Positions 27,501-35,770 are shown, counted from the stretch's first letter. The stretch is 64,000 nucleotides of DNA from Bradyrhizobium sp. CCH5-F6 (GCF_001556045.1 NZ_LSIC01000041.1:28599-92598); one strand, 5' to 3'. Notes: generated by a model from the letters alone, not told the origin. Translations and numbers: made by a program.

Positions 27501-30500
27501 TCGGACTTCGAGGCGGGTCTGAATGCGGTCGATCGCGCCGGCAACTTCGCGGCGATCGTCGACTATCTCGAGGAGACCTACGCGAACTCGATCACGCTGT
27601 CTTCGGGCGATAATTTCATTCCCAGCCCGTTCTTCAGCGCCGGCAGCGACAGCTCGCTGAAGGAGGTCTACGAAACCGCGCTGGAAACCTATTACGGCCT
27701 CGCTGCCGAGACGCTGAACATCTCGCCCGGCTTCGGCACCGCCGACATGGCGATGCTGAACATCATCGGCGTGCAGGCCTCGGCGATCGGCAATCACGAA
27801 TTCGACGCCGGCACCAAGGCGTTCGCCGACATCATCAAGCAGACCGCCGGCTATCCCGGCGCGCAGTTCCCGTACCTCGCGGCCAATCTGGACTTCTCGG
27901 CCGATGCCAATCTCGCTTCGGTCTACACCGGCACGATCCAGGATGCCGACGCCTACACCGGCTTCCCGCCGGTGGCCGGTATCGGCAAGAAGATCGCGCC
28001 GGCCACGGTCATCGAGGAGAACGGCGAAAAGATCGGCGTGATCGGCGCGACCACCCAGATCGTGCAGAGCATCTCCTCGACCGGCGGCGTCGAAGTGATC
28101 GGCGACAATGTCGATGACATGGCGGCGCTGGCGGCAATCCTGCAGCCGACGATCGACGGTCTGCTGGCTCAGGGCATCAACAAGATCATCCTGGTCAGCC
28201 ATCTGCAGCAGCTCGCGCTCGAAAAGGCGCTGGCGCCCCTGCTGCACGGCGTCGACGTCATCGTCGCCGGCGGCTCGCATACGCTGCTGGCGGACGAGAC
28301 CGACACGCTCCGTGCCGGCGATACCGCTGCCGACACCTATCCGATCGTCACCGCGAACGCCGACGGCAAAACCGCGCTTATCGTCAACACCTCCGGCGAA
28401 TACTCCTATGTCGGACGGCTGGTGGTCGATTTCGATGCTGAAGGCAACGTGATCTACACCGCCAACTCGGCGGTCAATGGCGCCTACGCCAGCACGGAAG
28501 AGGTGGTCGCCTCGCTGTACGACGGCAATACCACAGTCGACGTCGACCATGACGGCGACGTGGATGCCGACGACGCCGATCCGTTTGCCGACGGCGGCCG
28601 CGGCGATCTGGTCAACGACATCGCCCAGGCGGTGGGTGGCATCATCGACGTGCAGGACGGCAACACTTTCGGCAAGACGGACGTCTATCTCGAGGGCCGC
28701 CGCAGCGAGGCTCGCACCGAGGAGACCAACCTCGGCGACCTCTCCGCCGATGCGAACCTGTGGTACGCCCAGAAGGTCGACCCGACCGTGCTGGTTTCGA
28801 TCAAGAACGGCGGCGGCATCCGCGACTCGATCGGTTACGTCTATGCGGTCGGCGGCGAGGCGGTGGAGAGCCCGCCGCTGGCGAACACCAGCGTCGGCAA
28901 GGAAGCGGGCGAGGTGTCGCAGCTCGATATCGCCAACTCGCTGCGCTTCAACAACGCGCTGTCGATGGTCACGGTGACCGCGGATCAGCTGCTCAAGGTG
29001 CTCGAGCACGCAGTGGCGGCGACCACGGCGACCGCGACGCCCGGCCAGTTTGCCCAGGTCGGCGGCATCGCATTCTCGTTCGACAAGGATTTGCCGGCCG
29101 GCAACCGCGTGCAGTCGGCAGCGCTGATCGACGACAACGGCAACCCGGTGCTGGCGTTGGTCGCGAACGGCGAACTGGTGGTCGATCCGGAGATGGCGAT
29201 CCGGGTCGTGACCTTGAGCTTCCTGCTCACCGGCGGCGACGGCTATCCGTTCGCGAGCTTCATCGCGGCCAATCCCACCTTTGCCAACGTCGTCAGTCTG
29301 TCGCCAGACCTGGTTCCAGATGCGGGGCAGGAGGCGAACTTCGCCACCGAGGGCACCGAGCAGGATGCCTTCGCCGAATACATGGCGGCGAACTACTCCG
29401 ACACGCCCTACGACGTCGCCGACACCGATCGGGCGCACGACGAGCGCATCCAGAACCTCGACTATCGTCAAGACACGGTGCTCGAAACCGAGGCGCTGGT
29501 GCTGGTCGGCGACGACGGTGACAACCAACTCGCCGGCGCGCTCGGTGACGATGTCCTCACCGGCCTCGGGGGCGACGACGTCCTCGCCGGGCTCGGCGGC
29601 GACGATCAGCTCGATGGCGGCGAGGGCGATGATACCCTGTCCGGCGGCGATGGCGACGATACGCTGCTTGGCGGAGCAGGCGATGACACACTCGACGGCG
29701 GCGCTGGCGACGACCGGCTGGTGGGCGGCGACGGTGACGACACCCTGACGGGCGGCGAGGGCGACGACGTCCTGATCGGCGGCGAAGGCTATGACACCCT
29801 GCAGGGCGGCGCCGGCAACGACGAACTGGTGGCTGGCGCCGGCGACACCGCGGAAGCCGGTGAAGGCGACGACCTCATCATCGTCTCCACCGACGACCCC
29901 GCGCCGGGCTCGATCGACGGCGGCGCCGGCAACGACACCGTCAAGCTGATCGGCGGCGGCACGGCGGAACTGATCGCCACGCTCAATGTCGAGAACCTGC
30001 TGGTGGCCGCAGGCACTTGGTCGGTGGCCGGATCGGCATCGTACGACGATGTGACGATCCAGGACGGCGCGACGCTGGCTTCGAGCCTCGTCGTGGACAA
30101 CAACGATCACGTCGCCATCGAGGCCGGCGGCACGCTCTCGGCGTCCGGCAACGCGATCGTCTGGCAGGGTGGTGGCAACGCCGTCATCGACAATGCCGGC
30201 TTGATCGCAGGCTCGACCCGTGCGCTCTCCACTACGGTGGGGGCGACGGGCTCGATGACCCTCAACAACCAGGCCGGCGGCGTCGTCCGCGGCGCGCTGA
30301 CCCCTGAACGGGCCGGCCACGCCGACGCGACCATCACCGTCAACAATGCCGGCGTGATCGAAGCGAACGGCCGCGTCATCGACTTCCGCACCTTCGACAA
30401 CAACGGCGCGTCGGCGGTGATCAACAACCTTGCCGGGGGCGTCATCCGCCAGCACGGCAGCGATACCGACGTGATCCGCCCGGGCACTGACGGCGTCGTC

Positions 30501-33056
30501 AACAACTGGGGAACGATCACGACGGATCCGACGTTCGTGGGCGGAGGCGACCTGATCGACTTCCAGAGCGACACCGGCGGCAAGGTCACCAACTATGCCG
30601 GCGGCTGGATGGAAGCTTCGCGTCATGCCGTAACCGGTGACAATGCCGTCACCGTCATCAACAGTGGCACGATGATCGGCCGCAACGGGTCGGCGGTGAA
30701 TCTCGACACCGACGGAACCGAAGCGCAGAAGGCGTTCATCACCAACCACGGCGTGATGGAGGGCCGCTCCGCCGAACTGTCCGACAGCGACGGCGACGCC
30801 ATCGATGTCGACGGTCTGGTGCAGATCGTGAACTACGGCAAGATCTCGGGCCTCGGCGCCGAGGGCTATCACGACGGCGAGCCGAACGTCTCCGAAGCGA
30901 TCGCGATCGGCGGCGGCAGCATCGTCAACAATGCCGGCGGCGAGATCTACGGCTACGGCCGTGCGATCCAGGTCGACAACTCCAGCAACGCTAACGCGCT
31001 GGGGGTGACGACCATCGTCAACCACGGCCTGATCAAGGGCGACGGCCACGGTCCGGAAGGGGTCACCCCCGAGGATGCGGCGCGGTTCGACCTGCGCGGC
31101 AACGAGGCGATCAACCTGGTCGGCACCTATGCCGACAGCCTCACCAACAGCGCCACCGGTCAGATCGTCGGCGGCGTCTCGATGGGCGGCGGCAGCGACA
31201 CGCTGAGCAATGACGGCTCGATCACCGCCACCGGCGGATCAGCGGTGAACATGGGCGAGGGTGACGATCTGATTGTCAACCGCGCCATCATCACCGGCGA
31301 CGTCCTGCTCGGCGCCGGTGCCGACGAACTGATCAACCAGAGCTCCGGCGTCATCACCGGCGACGTCAGCTTCGGCGACGGCAACGACAGGCTCGGCAAC
31401 ACCGGCAAGATCGTCGGCAAGGTCGATCTCGGCGCCGGCGACGACTTCGTCAACATCTGGATCGGGTCCGATATCCAGGGCCAGATCCTGCTCGGCGACG
31501 GCAACGATATCTTGATCTCCAACGACTGGATCTCAACCAACATGGAGATCGACGGCGGTGCCGGGAACGACGAGATCTACACCTCGTTCGGTAACGACAC
31601 CATCCACGGCGGCGAAGGCAACGATCGGATCTACGCCAACCAGGGCAACGACACCGTCTACGGCGATGCCGGCAACGACGAGATCTACGGCAACGACGGC
31701 GACGATCTGATCATTGGAGGTGCCGGCGACGACACCACCAACGGCGGCGCGGGGGCCGACATCGCGGCCTTCTCCGGCGCGATCGACAGATACGCCATCA
31801 CCCTCAACGCTGGCGGTAGCATCACGGTCGTCGATCACGTCGGACAGGACGGGACCGACACGCTGAGCAACATCGAGAGCCTCGGCTTCTCGGACGGCTA
31901 CTGGAACCTGGTGATCGGAACCGGCGGCAGCGATACGATCGTCGGCGGCCTTGGCAACGATCTGGTGTTCGGCGGCGCCGGCGACGACGCCTTCATCGGC
32001 GGCTATGGTCTGGATCGCTACGATGGCGGCGACGGCGTCGACACCATCGACTACAGCAACATCTCGTTCAAGCTGACGATCGATCTCGACTCCGGGCTGG
32101 CCTACTATCCCGGCTACATCCCCGGCGCCGACCATCTCGCCGGAATCGAGAACGCGGTGGGCACGGTGTTCGGCGACACGCTGATCGGCTCGGCCGGAGC
32201 CAACACCCTGAACGGCGGCCTCGGCGACGACCTGCTGATCGGCGGTGCCGGTGACGACGTGCTGCTCGGCGGCTTCGGCGACGACGTGCTCCGTGGCGGT
32301 GCTGGTGACGACACCATCGACGGCGGCTTCGGTCAGGATCTGTTGGATCTGTCCGACGCCACCGGTGCGGTCACCATCAACCTGGTGTCCGGCACCGCGA
32401 CCGGCGCAGGCATTGGCACCGACCACTTCAGCGGCATCGAGGGCTTCGTGCTCGGTGCCGGTGCGGACCATGTCACAGGCGGCAACGGCGCCGACATGTT
32501 CGATGGCGGAGCCGGTAACGATGTCATCGCCGGTGGTGCCGGCAATGACACGCTGCGCGGCGGCGAAGGCGACGATAGCGTCGACGGCGGCTCCGGCAAC
32601 GACGTGATCGAGGGTGGCGTCGGCAAGGACACGTTGAAGGGCGGTTCGGGGGTCGACGTCGTCTCCGGCGGCGACGGCGACGACAACATCGATGGCGGCT
32701 CCGAGAACGACATGCTCAATGGCGGTGCCGGCAACGACACCATCAAGGGTGGCTCGGGTGCCGACTTCCTCGCGGGCGATGCCGGCAACGACATCCTGTC
32801 CGGTGGCTCGGGCGCCGACGTGTTCATGTTCGCCGCCGGCTTCGGCAAGGACACCGTCACCGACTTCGCCACCACCGGTGGCTGGGCCGACGTGCTGCAA
32901 TTCTCGAGCAGCCTGTTCGCCGACTTCGCCGACGTGATGTCGCACACCACCCAGGTCGGCAACAACGTCGTCGTGACGCTCGATGCCGACAACACCGTGA
33001 CCCTGGCCAATCTGCAGATGGCCTCGCTCGCGGCAGACGATTTCCGCTTCGTCTGA
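24561..33056 (+). CDS. Giant RTX exoprotein: ExeM/NucH-type endonuclease fused to 5'-nucleotidase
   Basis: 2831 residues; ATG with GGAG 9 bases upstream, no signal peptide. Domains by residue: unknown beta-rich front (1-216); Calx-beta (217-337); OB-like (339-455); endonuclease/exonuclease/phosphatase fold (630-965) with TELEN (E689), GDFN (D862, N864) and SDHDP (D954, H955); UshA-like phosphoesterase (972-1290) with D982, GDN 1016-1018, GNHE 1077-1080, H1214 and H1240; nucleotidase C-terminal domain (1370-1630) with NGGGIRDS at 1416; RTX nonapeptides (1648-1795); about 490 residues of N-x-G beta-helix-like repeats; more RTX blocks (2330-2755); hydrophobic C-terminus ending DDFRFV, as in type I secretion signals. 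Expected to leave by the divergent exporter, fold on calcium and release nucleosides and phosphate from extracellular DNA. The fusion is seen; activity is inferred. Confidence 0.9.
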   Translation: MSTTPHVLANGDFLQDWSNTGLITTNDDWSGVASIVGYLGNDVVSATGVDARTATGSSSGDVDVIANQTNTAITNGGVAEFQIANPTVALNGSNSADAPSLVIHLDATGRKDVRLSFNARDLDAGTDDSAQQINVQYRLGSSGSWTNVPSGYAADATTGGAATQVTPFDLLLPSAVDGRNDIQVRILTTNAAGNDEWVGIDDIRVTSSSESSVEAQHVAFAPASITVSHDEGNSGPTVYQFTVERSGGTTGDVAFSGTIASAQTDAADYVGGKPVSFSGSIADGQTSAVVTVTVAGDTGNEANESFTLTLQNVSNSAAVTTTIGSAATATGTIVNDDVGITKISTIQGSGASSAMVGQTVTVEAIVVGDFQNGDADAGRNLNGFYLQEETTDSDGNVLTSEAIFVYGGATDVQIGDRVRVTGSISEYFGLTELTASNISVVQAGAVADVDTMAVQIDLSSMGTTLSQDGDYQPDLEAYEGMLVTIPETLTVTEQYNLDRFNEIKLVAGERPEQFTQENAPDAAAYQAHLAELGARTITYDDGLNVQNAAINNLDGFDPNDNPSATPNYGTADAARMGDTITGLTGVLDYQWAGNSASGATWRIRSVEDGANTFGAGDNPRTDAPEDVGGRLKVASFNVLNYFTTLDNGGNTAIGEEPRGADNAAEFARQTEKLVATILDMDVDVLALTELENDFSAASSGNAIKYLVEQLNAVAGAGTYAWVDPGRQFVGGDAIAVGFIYDTTAVKIADGTTIEILNDADLPGLGLGGLLGQSTVGAVFDGENTSRNALAVTFEELATGETFTAIANHLKSKSGTGSGADSDQGDGQGNWQNQRELAATALTAWAASDPTGSGDPDVMLLGDFNGYAKEQSTALIESAGYENLQDREDGAYSYVFDGQTGTLDYAFANASLGTQVSGVTTWHINADEADALDYNTDYGRDTSIFDGDSSIRVSDHDPVIVGLNLGEQEPTPAYTLQILHASDFEAGLNAVDRAGNFAAIVDYLEETYANSITLSSGDNFIPSPFFSAGSDSSLKEVYETALETYYGLAAETLNISPGFGTADMAMLNIIGVQASAIGNHEFDAGTKAFADIIKQTAGYPGAQFPYLAANLDFSADANLASVYTGTIQDADAYTGFPPVAGIGKKIAPATVIEENGEKIGVIGATTQIVQSISSTGGVEVIGDNVDDMAALAAILQPTIDGLLAQGINKIILVSHLQQLALEKALAPLLHGVDVIVAGGSHTLLADETDTLRAGDTAADTYPIVTANADGKTALIVNTSGEYSYVGRLVVDFDAEGNVIYTANSAVNGAYASTEEVVASLYDGNTTVDVDHDGDVDADDADPFADGGRGDLVNDIAQAVGGIIDVQDGNTFGKTDVYLEGRRSEARTEETNLGDLSADANLWYAQKVDPTVLVSIKNGGGIRDSIGYVYAVGGEAVESPPLANTSVGKEAGEVSQLDIANSLRFNNALSMVTVTADQLLKVLEHAVAATTATATPGQFAQVGGIAFSFDKDLPAGNRVQSAALIDDNGNPVLALVANGELVVDPEMAIRVVTLSFLLTGGDGYPFASFIAANPTFANVVSLSPDLVPDAGQEANFATEGTEQDAFAEYMAANYSDTPYDVADTDRAHDERIQNLDYRQDTVLETEALVLVGDDGDNQLAGALGDDVLTGLGGDDVLAGLGGDDQLDGGEGDDTLSGGDGDDTLLGGAGDDTLDGGAGDDRLVGGDGDDTLTGGEGDDVLIGGEGYDTLQGGAGNDELVAGAGDTAEAGEGDDLIIVSTDDPAPGSIDGGAGNDTVKLIGGGTAELIATLNVENLLVAAGTWSVAGSASYDDVTIQDGATLASSLVVDNNDHVAIEAGGTLSASGNAIVWQGGGNAVIDNAGLIAGSTRALSTTVGATGSMTLNNQAGGVVRGALTPERAGHADATITVNNAGVIEANGRVIDFRTFDNNGASAVINNLAGGVIRQHGSDTDVIRPGTDGVVNNWGTITTDPTFVGGGDLIDFQSDTGGKVTNYAGGWMEASRHAVTGDNAVTVINSGTMIGRNGSAVNLDTDGTEAQKAFITNHGVMEGRSAELSDSDGDAIDVDGLVQIVNYGKISGLGAEGYHDGEPNVSEAIAIGGGSIVNNAGGEIYGYGRAIQVDNSSNANALGVTTIVNHGLIKGDGHGPEGVTPEDAARFDLRGNEAINLVGTYADSLTNSATGQIVGGVSMGGGSDTLSNDGSITATGGSAVNMGEGDDLIVNRAIITGDVLLGAGADELINQSSGVITGDVSFGDGNDRLGNTGKIVGKVDLGAGDDFVNIWIGSDIQGQILLGDGNDILISNDWISTNMEIDGGAGNDEIYTSFGNDTIHGGEGNDRIYANQGNDTVYGDAGNDEIYGNDGDDLIIGGAGDDTTNGGAGADIAAFSGAIDRYAITLNAGGSITVVDHVGQDGTDTLSNIESLGFSDGYWNLVIGTGGSDTIVGGLGNDLVFGGAGDDAFIGGYGLDRYDGGDGVDTIDYSNISFKLTIDLDSGLAYYPGYIPGADHLAGIENAVGTVFGDTLIGSAGANTLNGGLGDDLLIGGAGDDVLLGGFGDDVLRGGAGDDTIDGGFGQDLLDLSDATGAVTINLVSGTATGAGIGTDHFSGIEGFVLGAGADHVTGGNGADMFDGGAGNDVIAGGAGNDTLRGGEGDDSVDGGSGNDVIEGGVGKDTLKGGSGVDVVSGGDGDDNIDGGSENDMLNGGAGNDTIKGGSGADFLAGDAGNDILSGGSGADVFMFAAGFGKDTVTDFATTGGWADVLQFSSSLFADFADVMSHTTQVGNNVVVTLDADNTVTLANLQMASLAADDFRFV

Positions 33057-33077
33057 TCCATCGCCGACTGACCCTGG

Positions 33078-33103
33078 CCACGGAACGCAAGAGCGTTCCG
33101 TGG
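33078..33103 (+). terminator. Strong hairpin after the RTX gene
   Basis: Perfect 11-bp stem CCACGGAACGC/GCGTTCCGTGG with loop AAGA, 21 bases after the stop codon. The following TTCATC is only weakly T-rich. Confidence 0.75.
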
Positions 33104-33183
33104 TTCATCGCAAAGAGCGGCAGCATCGATACCCGTGAAACTGCAAGGCCGAACTCAAGAGACGGCCTTGAATATCCGCTAAT

Positions 33184-33663
33184 TTAGCCGGACCGGCTCC
33201 GGCCAACCACCTTCGATGACCGGCGCGGCTTGAGCGTCGTGTCGCCTGGTGCGAGCAGCCGCCCATCCTCGGCGCGCATTTCCAGCTTCTTCACCGGGCG
33301 GCCTTTGTCGCGATCGACGAGAATGGTCGCGATTTCCTCGGGGTGATCGTCGAACTCCTCGCTCCATTGCCGCAGCGCGACCAGGATCGGGAAGGTGCCG
33401 CGGCCCTTCGGCGTCAGCACATATTCCTGATAGGCGCTGCCGTCGGAGGCGGGGGCGGTGGCCAGGATGCCGTGGTCGACCAGCGATCGCAGGCGCGCGG
33501 CCAGGATATTCTTGGCCATGCCGAGCCTGCTCTGAAACTCGCCGAAGCGGCGGACGCCGAACAGCGCCTCGCGGATAATCAGCAGCGACCACCAGTCGCC
33601 GAGCGCCTCCAGCGACCGCGCGATCGGGCAGGCATCGCCCTCGAAGCTGGTTCGTTTCACCAT
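33184..33663 (-). CDS. HxlR family transcriptional regulator
   Basis: 159 residues. The front reads F-E-G-D-A-C-P-I-A-R-S-L-E-A-L-G-D-W-W-S-L-L-I-I-R-E-A, the HxlR winged-helix signature with the cysteine that senses electrophiles or oxidants in some members. The wing F-G-E-F-Q-S-R-L-G-M-A-K-N-I-L-A-A-R-L follows. The C-terminal 50 residues extend beyond the usual 110-120 and are basic. It is divergent from an SDR gene, and a perfect 19-bp inverted repeat lies between them, so it very likely controls that gene and itself. Confidence 0.92.
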   Translation of the reverse strand: MVKRTSFEGDACPIARSLEALGDWWSLLIIREALFGVRRFGEFQSRLGMAKNILAARLRSLVDHGILATAPASDGSAYQEYVLTPKGRGTFPILVALRQWSEEFDDHPEEIATILVDRDKGRPVKKLEMRAEDGRLLAPGDTTLKPRRSSKVVGRSRSG

Positions 33664-33714
33664 CGTCCCTGGTCCTTTCGCGTTCGCCCGATCCCGTGGC
33701 GATCACGCGCTTGT

Positions 33715-33773
33715 GTGGTTGCATCATAAAACCAAATGGCCTAGACCGCAATCCGGTTTTATGATGCAACCAC
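33715..33773. promoter_or_regulatory. Perfect 19-bp inverted repeat, candidate HxlR operator
   Basis: GTGGTTGCATCATAAAACC at 33715-33733 is repeated exactly in inverted form at 33755-33773, with a 21-base spacer and 40 bases between arm centres (about four helical turns). Each arm also carries an inner GGTT...AACC half-symmetry. It sits in the gap between the divergent HxlR and SDR genes, immediately before the GGAGG of the SDR gene. Confidence 0.8.
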
Positions 33774-33784
33774 TGGAGGCGAAC

Positions 33785-34558
33785 GTGAGATTGACGAACA
33801 AGACGGCCCTGATCACCGGCGGCAACGGCGGCATCGGCCTTGCGACCGCAAAACTGTTCGTGGCGGAGGGCGCCAGGGTGGTGATCACCGGGCGCAACAA
33901 GGAGACGCTGGCAGCGGCTGCCAGGGAACTCGGCCCGAACGCGCTCGCCTTGCCGGCCGATGCGACCGACATCGCGGCCACGGAAGCCGCAATCAAGCAG
34001 GGCGCGGACAAATTCGGCAAGTTCGACGCCGTCTTCGCCAACGCGGGCATCGCAGGCGGCACGCCGCTGGGATCGGCGACGTTGGAGGTGTTCGAGAAAG
34101 TCATCAGCACGAACCTGACCGGCGTGTTCTTCACCGTCCAGTCTGCGCTGCCTTACCTGAACGACAACGCCTCGATCATCCTCAACGGCTCGGTGATCTC
34201 GGTGCTCGGCATTCCCGGTTACTCCGCTTACGGCGCCGCCAAGGCCGGCGTGCGCGCGATGGCGCGGATCATGGCCTCGGAGCTGTCGCCGCGCGGCATT
34301 CGCGTCAACGTGGTCGCGCCGGGCGCGATCCGCACGCCGATCTGGGGACCAGCGATCGCAACGCCGGAGGCCGAGAAGGCGTTCGAGAAGCGGATCGCGC
34401 TGTCGACGCCGCTCGGCCGCATCGGCGAAACCGATCACGTTGCGAAGACGGTGCTGTTCCTCGCATCCGATGATTCCGCCCATGTGCAGGGCCAGGAGAT
34501 CTTCGTGGACGGCGGCGCGGTGGCCTCTCCGAGCGGCGCGCCGATCTATCGCGGCTGA
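33785..34558 (+). CDS. Short-chain dehydrogenase/reductase
   Basis: 257 residues from a GTG (MRLTNKTALITGG) with GGAGG 5 bases upstream; ATGs inside the operator further upstream are less likely. The nucleotide-binding TGGNGGIG, the NAG of VFANAGIAGG, the catalytic S of LNGSVIS, and Y-x-x-x-K in YSAYGAAKAG are all present. The Arg in TGRNK after beta-2 suggests NADP(H) preference. It is paired with the divergent HxlR regulator, a common arrangement for quinone- or aldehyde-induced reductases. Substrate unknown. Confidence 0.92.
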   Translation: MRLTNKTALITGGNGGIGLATAKLFVAEGARVVITGRNKETLAAAARELGPNALALPADATDIAATEAAIKQGADKFGKFDAVFANAGIAGGTPLGSATLEVFEKVISTNLTGVFFTVQSALPYLNDNASIILNGSVISVLGIPGYSAYGAAKAGVRAMARIMASELSPRGIRVNVVAPGAIRTPIWGPAIATPEAEKAFEKRIALSTPLGRIGETDHVAKTVLFLASDDSAHVQGQEIFVDGGAVASPSGAPIYRG

Positions 34559-34580
34559 TCGCTGCAACAGTGCTCGATCC

Positions 34581-34612
34581 CGTCCGGCGCAAGACGCACC
34601 TTGCGCCGGACG
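34581..34612. terminator. Bidirectional hairpin between SDR and azoR
   Basis: Perfect 13-bp stem CGTCCGGCGCAAG/CTTGCGCCGGACG with a 6-base loop, placed between two convergent stop codons (34558 and 34631). There is no long T-run on either side. Confidence 0.7.
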
Positions 34613-34630
34613 ATTGAGTCGTGGCGAACG

Positions 34631-35239
34631 TTATGCCGCGTGCAGGCTGGTCGCGGCCTGAAGTGCGCCGGCGAGTCCCTTTTCGCGGTGCTCCGGCCCG
34701 AGCTGGATCCCATCGGCGGAGATGAATTCGGGATTGGCGATGCCGATGAAGCCGAACACCCAGCGCAGATAGGTTTCGAGATGTTCGCCAGCCGCGGCAG
34801 GCGAACCCGCACCGTAATGGCCGCCGCGTGAGATCGCGACGATCACGCGCTTGCCGCCGGCAAGCCCTTCCGGCCCGGCCGCGCCGTATTTGAAGGTCTT
34901 TCCCACCACCAGGATGCGGTCGATCCAGGCCTTGAGCTGGCTCGGAATGGTGAAATTGTACATGGGCGCGCCGATCACGACGACATCGGCCGCGAGGAAT
35001 TCGTCCAGCACGGCCGCGCTGGCGGCGAGGTCGGGTGCGAGCTCCGCCGGCGCGGGGGCGCCTTGCGCGGCCGCCAGATGCGATCCGGAGAGATGGGCGA
35101 GAGGGGTCTGGGTCAGGTCGCGATAGGTGACGTCGAGGCCGGGCGTCGTCTGCCGGAGCCGGTCGACGACCGCGGCGGAAACCTGGCGGCTGACGGAGTG
35201 GGGGCCGAGCACGCTGGAGTCGATATGGAGCAGTTTCAT
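34631..35239 (-). CDS. azoR: FMN-dependent NADH:quinone/azo reductase (AzoR)
   Basis: 202 residues. The flavodoxin-like start [20 protein letters not shown] carries the FMN phosphate loop (S-x-S-V-S-R). [17 protein letters not shown] and S-R-G-G-H-Y are the other FMN and dimer motifs of AzoR. The enzyme reduces quinones and azo compounds by two electrons and protects against thiol stress. It is divergent from a second HxlR regulator (35323-35769), the same arrangement as the SDR pair next door. Confidence 0.92.
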   Translation of the reverse strand: MKLLHIDSSVLGPHSVSRQVSAAVVDRLRQTTPGLDVTYRDLTQTPLAHLSGSHLAAAQGAPAPAELAPDLAASAAVLDEFLAADVVVIGAPMYNFTIPSQLKAWIDRILVVGKTFKYGAAGPEGLAGGKRVIVAISRGGHYGAGSPAAAGEHLETYLRWVFGFIGIANPEFISADGIQLGPEHREKGLAGALQAATSLHAA

Positions 35240-35258
35240 TTGGGGTCACCCTGGTATA

Positions 35259-35269
35259 GGTTTGTAACC
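35259..35269. promoter_or_regulatory. Candidate operator for the azoR/HxlR pair
   Basis: GGTT-TGT-AACC dyad at the centre of the divergent gap, nested inside a wider inverted pair GGTCAC (35244-35249) and GTGACC (35282-35287) with nearly the same centre. Position and symmetry suggest an HxlR site; not proven. Confidence 0.5.
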
Positions 35270-35322
35270 AGAGCTACATGAGTGACCGTGAAAATCCCCG
35301 CAAGAACGCACTTTTTTGAGCC

Positions 35323-35769
35323 ATGGGCACATTATTGAAACCTGAGAACACCGATTTGCCCGCCGCGGCGAAGCCAAATCCAGGGCAGGATACTGCCCCC
35401 GAGCCAATGCCGGACCCCAACCATGCGGATTGCCGTGGGGTCGCCTCCGTGCTGTCCCGCGTCGGCGACAAATGGAGCGTGTTCGTCATCATGATGCTGA
35501 GCGACGGGCCGAAGCGCTTCAATGAGCTCAAGCGCATGATCAACGGCATCTCGCAGCGGATGCTGACATTGACGTTGCGCGGGCTGGAGCGCGACGGCCT
35601 CGTCACGCGCACGATCTTTCCGACCATTCCGCCGCGCGTCGACTACGAGCTCACCGATCTCGGCCGCGGTCTCCAGCAGCCGGTGAAGGCGCTCGGCGAG
35701 TGGGCGATCGAGCATCAGGAGCAGATCGCGGCAGCGCGCACGCGGTTCGATGAGCGAAACGAGACCTAA
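35323..35769 (+). CDS. HxlR family transcriptional regulator
   Basis: 148 residues. The first about 35 are a Pro-rich lead; a start at the ATG of MPDPNHADCRG (35407) is also possible, as neither site has a good ribosome-binding site. The core reads D-C-R-G-V-A-S-V-L-S-R-V-G-D-K-W-S-V-F-V-I, with the single N-terminal cysteine and wing seen in redox-sensing HxlR/YodB/QorR proteins. It probably represses the divergent azoR and senses quinones or diamide-like stress through that cysteine. It converges on dprA with 1 base between stops. Confidence 0.9.
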   Translation: MGTLLKPENTDLPAAAKPNPGQDTAPEPMPDPNHADCRGVASVLSRVGDKWSVFVIMMLSDGPKRFNELKRMINGISQRMLTLTLRGLERDGLVTRTIFPTIPPRVDYELTDLGRGLQQPVKALGEWAIEHQEQIAAARTRFDERNET

Positions 35770-35770
35770 A

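Noticed and set aside
25419..31049. Minus-strand open frame of 1876 codons opposite the RTX gene
   Set aside because: The codon pattern of the G-D/N-G-D repeats leaves the antisense frame open. No start signal or domain; it is a shadow.
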